A DNA stretch of 61,858 bases from Methanobacterium sp. UBA410 (GCA_002498385.1 DAHH01000015.1:18039-79896), one strand, 5' to 3'. Positions 26,607 through 38,700 are shown, counted from the stretch's first letter. Numbers and translations are program-made. Notes: a model not told the origin generated them from the sequence alone.

Positions 26607-27884
26607 ATGAAGGCAGTTATACTCACAGCAGGTGAGGGCACGAGAATGCGCCCTTTAACCATCACAAGACCCAAAACCATGTTACTAGTTGGAGGAAAAC
26701 CGATTTTACAGTACAATGTGGAGGCTTTAAAGGATGCAGGCATCAAGGACATATCCATGGTTGTAGGGTACCACGAAGACGTGATAAAAAAACACTTTGG
26801 GGATGGATCTGAATTCGGTGTCAAAATAACCTATTTAACACAGAAAGAACGTCTCGGAACAGCTCATGCAATTGGAAAAGCTTCCAATATCATTGATGAA
26901 GAGTTCATAGTTTTAAATGGAGATATAATAGTTGATCCGGAACTTATAACCTCCTTAATAGAAAGGTACAGTAAGGGGGATGCAGCATCCATACTCGTTT
27001 TAACTGAGGTTGATGATCCCTCATCCTTTGGAGTTGTTGAGCTTAATGGAGATTCAATAACAAGCATAGTTGAAAAACCAGCCCCAGACGAAGCTCCAAG
27101 CAATCTGATAAATGCAGGCATATACCTCTTCAGCAGGGATATATTCAGTGCAATCGAAAAAACTGAGAAGTCCCAGAGGGGAGAGTACGAAATAACAGAC
27201 TCACTCCTCATCCAGATCAAGTCTGATAAAAAAGTGGTGGGCCTCAGATCCAGTAAGGAATGGATCGACATTGGAAGGCCATGGGAACTTCTTGATGTTA
27301 ACGAGTACTTTTTAAAGGGCCTTGAAACCAGAATTGAAGGAGAAGTAGAGAAGGGAGCCACCATCCACGGTCCAGTATTCCTGGGCAAGGGAAGTATAAT
27401 ACGTTCAGGTTCCTACATCATGGGGCCAGTTTACATAGGTGAGAACTGCGATATCGGCCCCAACAACTACCTCAGAAAGTATACATTTATCTCGAACAAC
27501 GTGAGCATTGGAAACGCCGTTGAAATCAAAAATTCCATTATAATGGATGGCACAAATGTCAACCATCTCTCCTACGTTGGAGACTCCATAATAGGATCTA
27601 ACTGTAACATAGCAGCAGGCACCAACATTGCAAACCTCCGCTTTGACGATGGACACATTAAAATGAGAGTTAAAGACAGAAAAATTGATTCGGGAAGGCG
27701 AAAATTTGGGGCTGTGTTTGGAGACAGTGTCAAAACAGGCATAAACTCTAGCTTCAATCCAGGTGTAAAGGTTGGAACCAACTCAAGGGTAGGTTCAGGA
27801 GCCATAATCTTCAATGATATACCAGCAAACAAGATCGTTTTACCAATACAGAAGCACAGAGTATTTGATTACAAAAAGAACTAA
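26607..27884 (+). CDS. glmU: Bifunctional GlmU-like sugar nucleotidyltransferase/acetyltransferase
   Basis: The N-terminal half is a sugar-1-phosphate nucleotidyltransferase with MKAVILTAGEGTRMRPLT, KTMLLVGGKPILQY, the Asp-bearing VLNGDIIVD and VVEKPAP-like IVEKPAPDEAPS. The C-terminal half is a left-handed beta-helix of hexapeptide repeats (YIGENCDIGPNNYL, VGDSIIGSNCNIAAGTNIAN), the acetyltransferase part. Together they acetylate glucosamine-1-phosphate and couple it to UTP, giving UDP-GlcNAc for pseudomurein and glycans. It follows glmM by 109 bases, so the two form a pathway pair. An acceptable GAGGAATCATT site precedes the ATG. Some archaeal members use glucose-1-phosphate instead. Confidence 0.92.
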   Translation: MKAVILTAGEGTRMRPLTITRPKTMLLVGGKPILQYNVEALKDAGIKDISMVVGYHEDVIKKHFGDGSEFGVKITYLTQKERLGTAHAIGKASNIIDEEFIVLNGDIIVDPELITSLIERYSKGDAASILVLTEVDDPSSFGVVELNGDSITSIVEKPAPDEAPSNLINAGIYLFSRDIFSAIEKTEKSQRGEYEITDSLLIQIKSDKKVVGLRSSKEWIDIGRPWELLDVNEYFLKGLETRIEGEVEKGATIHGPVFLGKGSIIRSGSYIMGPVYIGENCDIGPNNYLRKYTFISNNVSIGNAVEIKNSIIMDGTNVNHLSYVGDSIIGSNCNIAAGTNIANLRFDDGHIKMRVKDRKIDSGRRKFGAVFGDSVKTGINSSFNPGVKVGTNSRVGSGAIIFNDIPANKIVLPIQKHRVFDYKKN

Positions 27885-27965
27885 TTTTAATGGAATGTAA
27901 ATTGAGTTGGAGGAGCTCATTTTTTCCATGCCCTAAATTTTCAATTTATATAATTCACGTATACA

Positions 27966-27999
27966 ATTAAAGATGCAATTTGATTAAAGATGCAATTTG
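27966..27999. repeat. Exact 17-bp tandem duplication
   Basis: ATTAAAGATGCAATTTG occurs twice in succession. Directly afterwards a second, imperfect 20-base duplication built on AAACTATTTCAAGATTA spans 28005-28043. Confidence 0.93.
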
Positions 28000-28156
28000 T
28001 AGTGAAACTATTTCAAGATTAAGTAAAACTATTTCAAGATTATATTGAAACATGTTATGAAACCAAACATGAAGTTTACTATAGAACCATACTACAAAAC
28101 CAAGGATGAAGAATCATCAAAGTATTAAATGCTCAAGAAGTTTAAAGTGGATTAAA

Positions 28157-28627
28157 ATGATACACAAAAGTGTTAAAGTATTTGAAGGTGCAAGGATAAC
28201 CGGAAACGTTGATATTGGCCAGCAGTCATCTGTCTGGTTTAACTCCGTTTTGAGGGGAGATGTGGAACCCATAAGCATTGGCAGTTCATCAAACATTCAG
28301 GACAACTGTGTACTGCACTCGTCAAAGGGTTATCCCCTAAAAATAGCTGATTTTGTTTCTGTGGGACATGCCGCTGTTCTCCACGGATGCACAGTGGATG
28401 AAAACGTTCTCATTGGCATGAACTCAACGGTGCTGAACGGCGCCCACATCCAGAAAAATAGCATAGTGGCTGCAGGTGCCGTTGTTACACAGGGAAAAGA
28501 GTTTCCAGAGGGAAGTTTAATAATGGGAGTTCCTGCAAAGGCGGTGAGAACGCTCCAAAAAGAGGAAGTTGAAAGCATCAAAGAAAATGCACTGCGATAC
28601 GTTAAAGCATCAGGATCAGGTGATTAA
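28157..28627 (+). CDS. Gamma-carbonic anhydrase-like hexapeptide-repeat protein
   Basis: The left-handed beta-helix pattern runs through the protein: VWFNSVLRGDVEPISIG, SNIQDNCVLHSSKG, VSVGHAAVLHGCTV and IGMNSTVLNGAHI. The histidines in LHSS, VGHAAVLHG match the three zinc ligands of the gamma-class carbonic anhydrase family, so metal binding is likely; activity as a carbonic anhydrase is not certain for every member. The ATG at 28157 is preferred, since the 17 codons upstream lack similarity. Its stop is immediately followed by the hisC start, so the pair is co-translated. Confidence 0.88.
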   Translation: MIHKSVKVFEGARITGNVDIGQQSSVWFNSVLRGDVEPISIGSSSNIQDNCVLHSSKGYPLKIADFVSVGHAAVLHGCTVDENVLIGMNSTVLNGAHIQKNSIVAAGAVVTQGKEFPEGSLIMGVPAKAVRTLQKEEVESIKENALRYVKASGSGD

Positions 28628-29728
28628 ATGATTACACCCAGAAAGATTGTGGAGGAACTCAAACCATACGTCCCAGGAAGATCAATTAAAGAGATAACCC
28701 AGAAGTACGGTGTTGACCCAGAAAAGATGGTTAAACTCGGATCAAATGAGAATCCTCTGGGACCATCCCCCAGAGCAGTTGAAGCCATTGAAAAAAATCT
28801 CAACCTTATAAACCAGTACCCAGAATCAAATCTGGAAAACCTGCTTAAAGAAATTGCAGATTATGCCGGTGTTGCACCATCAAACGTGATTGCATGCGGA
28901 GACGGGGCTGATGAAGTCCTTGATGTCCTTGGAAAAACATTTATAGAACCGGGAGATGAATTTATAGTTCCACTGCCATCCTACATGTACTACGAATTCA
29001 CACTCACCATACATGGTGGAGTGCCAGTTTTTGCAAGGTGGGACATGGAGAAGAACACCCTCGATGTGAACTCCGTTATAGATGCCCTTTCAACAAAGAC
29101 CAGGATCATATTCCTCTGCAGCCCAAACAATCCCACAGGCGGACTTATAAGCAAAACGGATATTGAGAAGATCCTTGAAAGTACAGATGCCCTGGTCGTT
29201 GTGGACGAGGCCTACTTCGAATTTTCAGGGGTTAACAACGTGGACCTTCTTGCAGAATACGACAACCTCTTCATCCTGAGGACGTTTTCAAAGGTTATGG
29301 GACTTGCAGGAATGAGAATAGGTTACGGACTCTCAAATCCAAGGGTTATAGAGTACATGTTCCGTATGAAGCCAGTTTTCAGCCTTACAAAGCTTTCACA
29401 GGTTGCAGCCATGGCAACACTCCAGGACAGGGAGTACATCAAACGTTCAACAGAGCTTGCAGTGAAAAGCAGAGAGTACTTATACAGGGAAATGTCCAAA
29501 TTCAACAGTTTAAACGTTTTGAAATCAAAATCAAATTACATGCTGGTTGATGTCCACAAAACCGGGATGAAAGCATCTAAATTAACAGAAGAACTTATGA
29601 AAAAAGGATTTATTGTCAGGGACTGCACCTCATTCAGGGAACTGGATGAATACTGGATAAGGGTAAGTGTGGGCACACTTGAAGAGGATGAAAGGTTCAT
29701 AAAGACCCTCAAAGATTTAATTGAATGA
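28628..29728 (+). CDS. hisC: Histidinol-phosphate aminotransferase
   Basis: A PLP-dependent aminotransferase of the HisC branch: KLGSNENPLGPSPRA, CGDGADEVLDVLGKTFI, CSPNNPTGGLI, VVDEAYFEFSG, and the PLP-lysine motif RTFSKVMGLAGMRIGYG (Lys222). It converts imidazole acetol phosphate to histidinol phosphate in histidine synthesis and may also act on aromatic amino acids. The ATG follows the stop of the carbonic-anhydrase-like gene without any spacer, with AGGTGAT as ribosome site inside that gene's last codons. Length, 366 residues, is normal. Confidence 0.94.
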   Translation: MITPRKIVEELKPYVPGRSIKEITQKYGVDPEKMVKLGSNENPLGPSPRAVEAIEKNLNLINQYPESNLENLLKEIADYAGVAPSNVIACGDGADEVLDVLGKTFIEPGDEFIVPLPSYMYYEFTLTIHGGVPVFARWDMEKNTLDVNSVIDALSTKTRIIFLCSPNNPTGGLISKTDIEKILESTDALVVVDEAYFEFSGVNNVDLLAEYDNLFILRTFSKVMGLAGMRIGYGLSNPRVIEYMFRMKPVFSLTKLSQVAAMATLQDREYIKRSTELAVKSREYLYREMSKFNSLNVLKSKSNYMLVDVHKTGMKASKLTEELMKKGFIVRDCTSFRELDEYWIRVSVGTLEEDERFIKTLKDLIE

Positions 29729-29872
29729 TCATGCTCTAGTGGCCTTCTACCTGAGGATATGGGAAAAGACTTTTTGGGAAAGATCCCTTGGTTACACGAT
29801 TCAATTTATCTAAGCTATCTTCAATTAAAACCTAATTTAACCTAAAAATTAACTTTTTTGATGTGATGAGAA

Positions 29873-30586
29873 ATGAGAACAGGCGGCACGCTAATATCAT
29901 CAATTGAATTTCCAGGCAAAATGTCCCTCGTTATCTTCACGGCAGGCTGCATGTTGACCTGTCCTTACTGCCACAACCCCGACCTTATAGAAGGTGGAGA
30001 AGAAACAGCAACCAGCAGCATCATCCAGAGGATCAAGGATGCATCAGACTTTGTAGACGGCGTGGTTATAACAGGTGGAGAACCCCTCATCCAGGATGGG
30101 GAGATCCTGAAGATCATGGAGTACTGCAAAGAATCCGGGCTGAAGGTTAAGCTTGAAACAAATGGTTACTACCCTGAAAGACTTGAAAAACTTATAAAAC
30201 TGGTTGACTACGTTTCACTGGATGTTAAAGCACCATTCGATAAATACCAAAAGATCCTTGGTGAATGCAGTTTGAAAAGGGATCCTGGTGAATGTGCCAG
30301 GAGAAGTATGGAGGTCTGCCTTAAAGCAGGGGTTTACCTTGAATGCAGGACAACCTACGTTCCAGAGCTCTTGGATCCAGAGGATGTTTTGGAAATTGCA
30401 GGGAGCATAAAATGCGACGTTTACACCATCCAGCAGTTCAGAAACAAGGTTGTGGCAGATGCAAGACTGAAGGCAGTGTCCAATCCATCAAGGGAGGAAC
30501 TCTTAGCAATTGCAGAGACTGTAAAACCCCTCGTGAAACGGGTTAAACTGGTAACATCAGAGTTTGGTTCTGAGTTTATAAAATGA
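29873..30586 (+). CDS. nrdG: Anaerobic ribonucleotide reductase activating protein, NrdG type
   Basis: A radical SAM activase. The cluster motif is GCMLTCPYCHNP with Cys26, Cys30 and Cys33, and GVVITGGEPLIQ is the SAM-binding GGE motif. LETNGYYPERLE and DYVSLDVKAPFDKY match the archaeal/anaerobic NrdG group of about 230 residues. Its job would be to form the glycyl radical on the class III ribonucleotide reductase NrdD, which is not in this window. By itself the sequence cannot rule out another glycyl-radical partner. A GTGATGAG site precedes the ATG. Confidence 0.88.
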   Translation: MRTGGTLISSIEFPGKMSLVIFTAGCMLTCPYCHNPDLIEGGEETATSSIIQRIKDASDFVDGVVITGGEPLIQDGEILKIMEYCKESGLKVKLETNGYYPERLEKLIKLVDYVSLDVKAPFDKYQKILGECSLKRDPGECARRSMEVCLKAGVYLECRTTYVPELLDPEDVLEIAGSIKCDVYTIQQFRNKVVADARLKAVSNPSREELLAIAETVKPLVKRVKLVTSEFGSEFIK

Positions 30587-30697
30587 CAGTGAAATTAGAT
30601 TTAAACCGTAACATTAGATTTATATAGATTTAAAATTTTGTATCAAATTTTTATACAGAATTAGCTTTAAATTGTTTTAAAAACTAAATTTTTAAAG

Positions 30698-31867
30698 TTG
30701 CTCGAATGTAAAACAGCATGTGGAGGGTTGCCCATACCAATTCTTTTATTTGGAAGTCGGAACGTTGAACTTATAACCGGTAAGAAGACCACCACAATCA
30801 GGAAGCTCTGGAAGAAACCACTGTCTCCAGGCGACAGGCTTCACTGTTACTGGAACCTGGTTTCAAAGGAGAGGAGGAAGCTCTTTGAAGCGGAGGTCAC
30901 ATCAGTTGACATTATTAAGTTCAGGGACCTCATAAAAAACGATGAACTGGCCCGCGAGGAGGGTTTCAGGGATGCTTCAGAACTTGAAAAGGAGTTCAGG
31001 AGAACGTATCCTGATTGCACAGAGGATGACTCACCTTTTCAGGTTATAAGATTTAGAAAACTTCCAGTTGATGAGTGGGAAGGCAAAAAGATAGATGAAA
31101 AGGCCATGATAACAAAGAGGGCTGATATACTCTTTGATGTTGGTAAGTTCAACAAGTCCGTGATGTGCTACACTGCAGCGCTCAACATAGACCCTGAAGA
31201 TGTTTACCTCCTGAACAAGAAGGGGGACAACCTTTCGCGTCTTGGAAGGTTTGATGAGGCCATTGAATGCTATGACAGGGCTCTTAAACTGGACCCGAAA
31301 AATGAGTTCATATGGAACAACAGAGCCATAGCTCTCTTAAACTCCAACAAGCCCCAAGAAGCCTTAAAATCCAGCGACATGGCTCTGAAATTGAACAATA
31401 AAAACCTGGTTGTCCTTTACTGGAGGGGATTTATACTTGAGATGCTTGGAAGGTTCCAGGATTCCCTGGACTGTTACAACAGGATACTGGAACTCGACCC
31501 TGAAGACCCCGACGTCTGGAACGCCAAGGGCAACATACTCTCAGAAATGGACAGGGTAGATGAAGCTCTTGAATGTTATGATAGGTCCCTCGAACTCTGC
31601 CTTGATGATAAACTCGATGCTTCCACATGGAACCGTAAAGGGAACGCTCTTCTTGAGCTTGGACGTTTTGATGAAGCAATTGAATGCTATGACAAGGCCA
31701 TGGCCACAGGATCTGAAAATGATGTGGTTTTGAACAACAAAGGCGTTGCACTCATGGAACTAAACATGTTCAAGGATGCAATGGAATGCTTTAGGAAGGC
31801 GCTACTTTTAAATCCTGACAACGACGATGCAAAGATACTCAGGGACGAGTGTCTGGAGAACCTGTGA
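30698..31867 (+). CDS. ASCH-like domain fused to a TPR array
   Basis: Residues 1-125 look like an ASCH/PUA-fold RNA-binding domain: GKKTTTIRKLW is its signature G-x-K-T-x-T-x-R and LSPGDRLHCYW follows. From about residue 135 there are seven tetratricopeptide repeats, with units such as AIECYDRALKLDPKNEFIWNN and ALECYDRSLEL, which bind protein partners. So the product may bring an RNA or nucleotide ligand to a protein complex. The start is uncertain: TTG at 30698 lacks a clear site, while GGAGGG at 30721 would suit a start at or just after the internal TTG/ATA near 30728-30735, where the family-like PIPILLFGSRNVE begins. Confidence 0.8.
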   Translation: MLECKTACGGLPIPILLFGSRNVELITGKKTTTIRKLWKKPLSPGDRLHCYWNLVSKERRKLFEAEVTSVDIIKFRDLIKNDELAREEGFRDASELEKEFRRTYPDCTEDDSPFQVIRFRKLPVDEWEGKKIDEKAMITKRADILFDVGKFNKSVMCYTAALNIDPEDVYLLNKKGDNLSRLGRFDEAIECYDRALKLDPKNEFIWNNRAIALLNSNKPQEALKSSDMALKLNNKNLVVLYWRGFILEMLGRFQDSLDCYNRILELDPEDPDVWNAKGNILSEMDRVDEALECYDRSLELCLDDKLDASTWNRKGNALLELGRFDEAIECYDKAMATGSENDVVLNNKGVALMELNMFKDAMECFRKALLLNPDNDDAKILRDECLENL

Positions 31868-31975
31868 TTGTTTATTTTTGTGGTTTTTCCTGATGTTGTA
31901 TAAAAAAATTATTCTGTAGCGCATAAAAAATTAAAAAAATTATGGAAATGCTTTGAATCTTCCTCATTTTAAATT

Positions 31976-32335
31976 TTAACCTTTGCTCCGAAGAAGACCT
32001 CCAATGGCCCCTCCAAGTCCCATAACAACCAGGGACTGAATAAGTGCCACAACAACAAGCATGACTCCTGTAACGGCTCCAGCCACAAAACCTGCAAGAC
32101 CGTAAAATATTGATCCACCAATGAGGATAAGTATGGCTATCACTATGGCGCCGAAGGCACCTGCAACTGCAGCATTGGCCAGACCGCCCCATACACCTCC
32201 AACCATCAGCCCAACAATCAAACCAGCTATGAAAAGTCCGAGGTTAGAACCCCAGGTAGGGGAAAGCATTCCAAAAAGTGCAGAAAATATCAGAGACAGT
32301 ATAAAACCCACAAACACAACGCTCCACTTAACCAT
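31976..32335 (-). CDS. DUF5518-like small membrane protein
   Basis: A 119-residue, glycine- and alanine-rich protein with about four membrane helices (WSVVFVGFILSLIFSALFG, LGLFIAGLIVGLMVGG, AIVIAILILIGGSIFYGL, GVMLVVVALIQSLVVMG). It matches the pattern of the methanogen DUF5518 family; no function is established. I chose the ATG at 32335, seven bases after GGAGGT; six further codons upstream contain that site. It is convergent with the TPR gene. Confidence 0.75.
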   Translation of the reverse strand: MVKWSVVFVGFILSLIFSALFGMLSPTWGSNLGLFIAGLIVGLMVGGVWGGLANAAVAGAFGAIVIAILILIGGSIFYGLAGFVAGAVTGVMLVVVALIQSLVVMGLGGAIGGLLRSKG

Positions 32336-32725
32336 TGGCGTTACCTCCTCCATCTATGTATATTATTATTTACTTTGTGGGTAATAAATGTCTTGGGTTT
32401 TAAAATGTTATTCCAAAAGTTACTTCAAACAGTAGGTGACTTTGGACATGACCCAGTCCAAATTTACCTTTCTAAAAAAATTGAAATACAACTTCCAAAT
32501 CCTTAAACATTTACAAAAAAATATTCCACAAAAACATGAACTTATGTAATATAAAAGAATCAAATGACACCTTTCCTTTTTTTAAAGTTTTGTGTGGATT
32601 TCCCTTTGAGTTACCTTTTGGAGAGTATTATTTTTTGGTTTATTTTGGAGGGTTTAATGTTATTAAATGTTAAATGAAAAGTATTAAATATGGGTTATTA
32701 TTAATCTTGTTTTTGGTGTTAAAAA
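32336..32725. other. Promoter region of the giant surface-protein gene
   Basis: About 390 AT-rich bases between divergent genes. A TATA-like GTAATATAAAAG lies around 32547-32558 and another (TATTAAATATGG) near 32682-32693; either could serve the giant gene. GGTGTT, six bases before its ATG, is the ribosome site. No other gene recognised. Confidence 0.45.
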
Positions 32726-35700
32726 ATGGGAAGATTTAGAGGGTTGTTAATAGTAGCATGTTTTTTGTTTTTTGTTTGTTTTTGTGGGCCGGTTTCGGCT
32801 ATGGATGTGGATGGTTCTGTTTTGAATGTTTCTGTGAATGATACTGGAAGCACGAATGCTTCTCTCTGTCAATCTGATGTGAATGCGGGTTCAGTTTCTC
32901 TTCCAGACCCCCAGAATCTTAGAACTGGGAAAAGCTACTCCAGTATTCAGGCTGCAATTGATGATCCGTCCACGAGGGATGGTGATACTATTGAGGTTGA
33001 ATCCGGTAATTACACTGAGAATATTATTTTGAATAAGCGGCTTACTTTGAGGCCGATTTCAGGCGGTAATGTTGTTGTTTGTAGTTTGGATTCTTCAATT
33101 CCTGTTTTCACTGTCACAGGTGATGGTAGTGGCTCTGTTATTGATGGTTTTACCATAACTGGAGGTTATTATGGTGTTTATTTAGATTCAGTTCATGATT
33201 GCATTATTTATGGTGATAATATTTTTAACAATAACATGGCTGGGGTTTATCTCTCTTCTTCCTTTGGTGATGTTGTATCTGAAAATATTTTAGATTTTGA
33301 TGGCTGTTCTGGTATTTATCTTTTAAATTCAAATAACAACACCATATCTTGGAATAATGCATCTGAAAGTTGTTATGGTACATATCTTGTTAATTCTTCA
33401 GATAATGTACTTTCTCAGAACACTTTGAGCAGTATTATGGAATATTGTGATTCTACAGGAATTCATATAGAAAGTTCACAAAACAATTACATTTCCAATA
33501 ACACCTTAATGGATAATAATTTGGGAATAATAATAGAACAGGATTCACAGAATAACAGCGTTTTCAGTAATATTATAACAAACAATGGATACGGAATATA
33601 CTTAATCGAAAGTTTAAACAGCAAGATCTATGACAATGAAATTTATAGCAATGATCGTACGATTTATAATATAGATTCTTCAGCAAATATTTGTTTTAAT
33701 CATATTTTAGGAACTGGAATTTGTAATGAATGTAATGGAACTACAAATGCCATCAACAACTGGTGGGGAGCCAATAATCTTATTTATACAAATTCAACAA
33801 CAGGACAGTCCTCATACAATATTTGGAATCAAAATGGGATAATAAGTTATGATCCATGGCTCATTTTGAGATTTGATTCTACAACTTTAAACAACAGTAC
33901 TTACACAGTCACAGTAGATCTCACACATAACAGTCAGGGAAACGACACATCACCTCAGGGCCACATCCCTGATGGAATACCAGTAAACTTCACCACCAAC
34001 ATGGGCACAATCACAAACACAGCTTACATGCGGAATGGAAAAGCTAGCGCTACATTCAATCCGGGAACAGCTTCTTCTGGAACAGCAACTGTCACTGCTA
34101 CACTAAATAATCAGAGTGTGCAAACAAATATCACCATTTCTACTGATTCCACAGCACCAACAGTAACTGCCAGTTTAGCTGGGGGAATATACAACACGTA
34201 TCAGGTTATCACTTTATCTGCAATTGATAACCTTGACCCAAATCCCGTTATTTATTATACTACAGATGGTAGTACTCCTACAATTTTGAGTACAAAATAT
34301 ACCAGCCCCCTAATTATCCTTAATCCAGGCACCACAACATTGAAATTCATGGCTGTGGATAATGCAGGTAATCAGGCTGCTGTTCAAACTCAAAATTACA
34401 CTTTAAACCTTGTATCAAATATTAACACAGGAAACCACTATTCCACTATTCAAGCGGCAATTGACGATCCATTAACCTTAAATGGACATATTATAGAAAT
34501 TCCAACTGGCACCTTCACAGAGAACATTATTGTTAATAAAACTCTCACCATAAGGCCAGCCCTTGGAAGTAATGTGACTATTAATGCATTAGATAAGTCT
34601 AAACCTATTTTCACTATAAGTTCCAGTGGAAACAACACTTGTATACAAGGTTTAAACATAGAAAATGCAAGCAATTGCGGTATTTACTTAGACCATTCAA
34701 ATAGCTGTAATATTACGGGAAATACCATATCAAACAATTATTGCGGTATTCATCTTCAAAATTCAAATAACTCACTAATATACAGGAATAATATATTGAA
34801 TAATCGTGATGATGGAATTTATACTCATTACAGTTCAAATAACGTCATTAAAGACAATAATTTGAGAAATAACAATTATGGAATGTATGTATACTATCAA
34901 TCAAATAATAACAGCTTCTCAGGAAATAACATTATTAACAGTACTTATCTTGGAATATATCTATGTTTTAATTCAAATAGCACGATCCAGAATAATAACA
35001 TAACAAATAACAAATATGGTATCTACTTTTGGATATCCAATAACATCACAGTCATAAATAACATTGTAACAGATAATCAATACGGGATTTTCAGTTATAA
35101 TTCATTATCAAACATCTTTTTTAATAGAATCACCAAGAATAACATATATGGAATCTGTAATTCAGGTAACGGAATATTAAGTGCCGAAAATAATTGGTGG
35201 GGAATAAATAATCCAATTTATATCAATTCAACCGATCAAAATTCTTACTGTGACATTTGGAATAAAAGAGGGATTTTAAATTATGAACCATGGCTTATTC
35301 TCACGGTCAAAACTGTGCCGTGCAATATTTCAAATGGAAAATATAATACAACATTGATAACAGCAGATCTGTCCCACAATATTCATGGTGCAGACGTTTC
35401 AGATAAGGGAACTGTTCCTGATGGTATACAAGTTAATTTCACCTCGGATCTTGGCACAATCAACCCTATAACCTACACCCTAAATGGAAAAGCTGAATCA
35501 TACTTAGATCTGAGCAATGTTCTTTCAGGTACTGTAAATGTCACAGTTTCCATTGATAAGGAGAATGTTCTCACCAAGGTAAGTACCTGTCCAGTGACAA
35601 ATATTAATACTAGTAAAATATATTGTAATATACAGGATGCAATTGATGATTTACTGACACTCAATGGGCATATCATTGAAGTTGCCAGTGGTACTTACAG

Positions 35701-38700
35701 TGAAAATGTAATTGTTAATAAAAAAGTTATCATAAGGCCAGTTACAAGGAATAATGTGATTATTAATGCTTTGAGTCTGTTTAACCCCATTTTTACCATA
35801 ACTTCTAGTGGAAGTGGTTCCTGGATACAGGGGTTCACTCTGGTGGGGCCAACAAGCCTTGATACAGCTAGAGGCATCTACCTTCAATCTACAACTAATT
35901 GTAACATCATTGGCAACATTATAAAAGGCAATTACTGTGGGATTAATATCTATGATTCCAATAATAACTTGCTTTTAAATAATACAATAGTAGATAGTAA
36001 ATATGCTATTATTCTTAAAGATTCATCCGTGAATTTAATTGTGGAAAATGTTATTTCAGAAAACTATGAGGGAATCCATGCTTATAATTCCCTAAATAGC
36101 ACTCTTTACAAAAATAACATTACCTACAACCTTTACAACGGAATAAATTTCAGTGGAACAAATAACATAATTTTCCAAAATTGCATTTCAAATAATAGTG
36201 GAAATGGAATGATTTTTTCCAATTCTTACAACAACACCATATTAGAAAATAATATCTCCCACAACCTTGAAAATGGAATATCATTTTATTCATCTTCTGG
36301 GGAGGTAAATTTCAATAGAATAGTTGGAAACAATTTATATGGGCTTATAACTAATGATAACTGCACTGTAAACGCCACCAACAACTGGTGGGGGACAAAT
36401 AATCCTACAAATTTATCTACCAATGGTAGTGACATTTACAACAACGGAGGAATTGTTTATCACGAAGCATGGCTCATGCTTAATTTAAATGGTTCTGTTA
36501 TTCACGTAACACATAATTCTACTTCTGACTCCGAGATAACTGTGGATTTAACCCATAATAACCAGGGAGACAACACCTCTCCCTATGGAACCATACCTGA
36601 TGGTATACCTGTAAACTTCACCACCACACTTGGAACAATAAACAGCACAGCAACTACCAGAAAGGGCAAAATAACTGTTACTCTCACATCAAGTCCTTCA
36701 TCTGGAGCAACAACCGTTACAGCAACTTTGGACAATCAGCAGGTTTCTAAATCATTCCGTAAATCTTTTAGCACAATACAGGCAGCCATCAGTAACTCGT
36801 TAACAGTTGATGGTGATGTTATTGTGGTAGAAAATGGGACATACACTGAAAATATTTATGTGTATAAAAATCTCACCCTAATCTCAGAAGGTAATGTAAC
36901 AGTTCAAGCAACAAACACCTCACAACCTGTTTTTACCATTACTTCTGGTGGAAATGGTTCTATTATCACTGGTTTTACCGTGACTGGAGGTTGTAATGGT
37001 GTTTATTTAAACATGACTTCAAATTGTAATATTACAGGTAACTTGTTGACTAATGATTATTGTGGAATTGGTTTGTCCAGTTCGTGTCATAACATCATAT
37101 CTGGAAATAGTTTTAACAAATATAAAGGAATCAATCTTACTAATTCCTGTAACAATACAATATCTGAAAATATTTTAACAGAAAATAATTGGGGTGCAAT
37201 AAATCTTTTATGTTCCAATTGCAATGAAATATTTGGAAATGTCATAAATAATAATGGTGACGGTATTTATCTGGATAATTCAATCAACAACACCATATTT
37301 ACAAATAACATTTCACGGATTATTGAAGGATGTGGAATAACTTTATATAATCATTCCATGAATAACACCATCTTCAACAACACCATCGGTGAAGGAAGCA
37401 ATGGAATCTTTATTATAAATTCTGCAAATGATTTTATATCTAAAAATAATATTGAAGAAATTTATATTTTAAATTCAAATAACATTACAATAAACGGAAA
37501 TAACATAAACAATGGTGCTGGAATTTCCATTGGTAACTCAAATAACATTATAATACATGAAAATAGTATAAACGCTGATTATTTTACTAGTATTTGCCTT
37601 TTTAACTCTTCAACGGACATTCAATTCAACAGCATCTTTGGAAATGTTAATTATGACCTTAAAAACATGGGCAATGGAACTACAAATGCCATCAACAACT
37701 GGTGGGGAACCAACACTCCGGTTGTCGTGTCTTCAGATACAACCGCAGATATCATAATTAAAGACGGAACCGTAATCTACAATCCCTGGCTCATTTTAAA
37801 TGTAACGGCCAATCCCACAACTGTAACTGACAATAATTCTACAGTCACGGCAGATCTTACACATAACAGTCAGGGAAACGACACATCACCTCAGGGCCAC
37901 ATCCCTGATGGAATACCAGTTAATTTCACCACCAACATGGGCACAATCACAAACACAGCTTACATGCGGAATGGAAAAGCTAGCGCTACATTTAGCCGTG
38001 GAATAGTCACTGATGGTGTGGCTAATGTTACCTCTACACTTGATAGGCAGAGTGTGCAGGTTAACCTGCCTGTTCAAACGGGTTTAACACCTTTAACAGT
38101 GGCTGATCTTGGTGGTGGGGTTTATAATTCTGATAAGAATGTTACCTTAACAGCTTATGATATTCATGATTTGCATCCCGTGATTTTTTACAGTTTGAAT
38201 AATGGAACAACATGGAACAATCAGACAAACAGTGCTACCTTGAGTTTGTATCAGGGCAAATGGGAATTATCATATTATGCTCGTGATACAGCAGGCTACA
38301 CCAGTTTAGTTCAGAATGTAACTTATGTAATTGACGAAACTGCTCCTGCAGTTTGGGCGAATTTAACTACCGGTTTATATAACACCTCCCAGGTCGTGAA
38401 CTTGACTGTTACTGATAATTTTGACCCCAATCCACTGATCTATTACACCTTAAATGGAAGAGATCCAACCACCACGAGCACGATCTACACAGAACCGCTA
38501 AATATAATCAACACAACAACTCTTAAATTCATGGCAGTAGATAATGCAGGTAATCATGGGTCTATTACTACTGAATACTATATTTTCGCACCAATAGGAA
38601 ACATAAATACAGGAAAAGGTTATTCCAGCATTCAGGCAGCTATTAATGATGCATCAACTTTGAATGGACATGTTATTGAAGTTTCCAATGGTACATACAC

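Noticed and set aside
27405..27656. Overlapping frames opposite glmM, glmU and apgM
   Set aside because: They follow codon-position bias of the real genes on the other strand and match no family.
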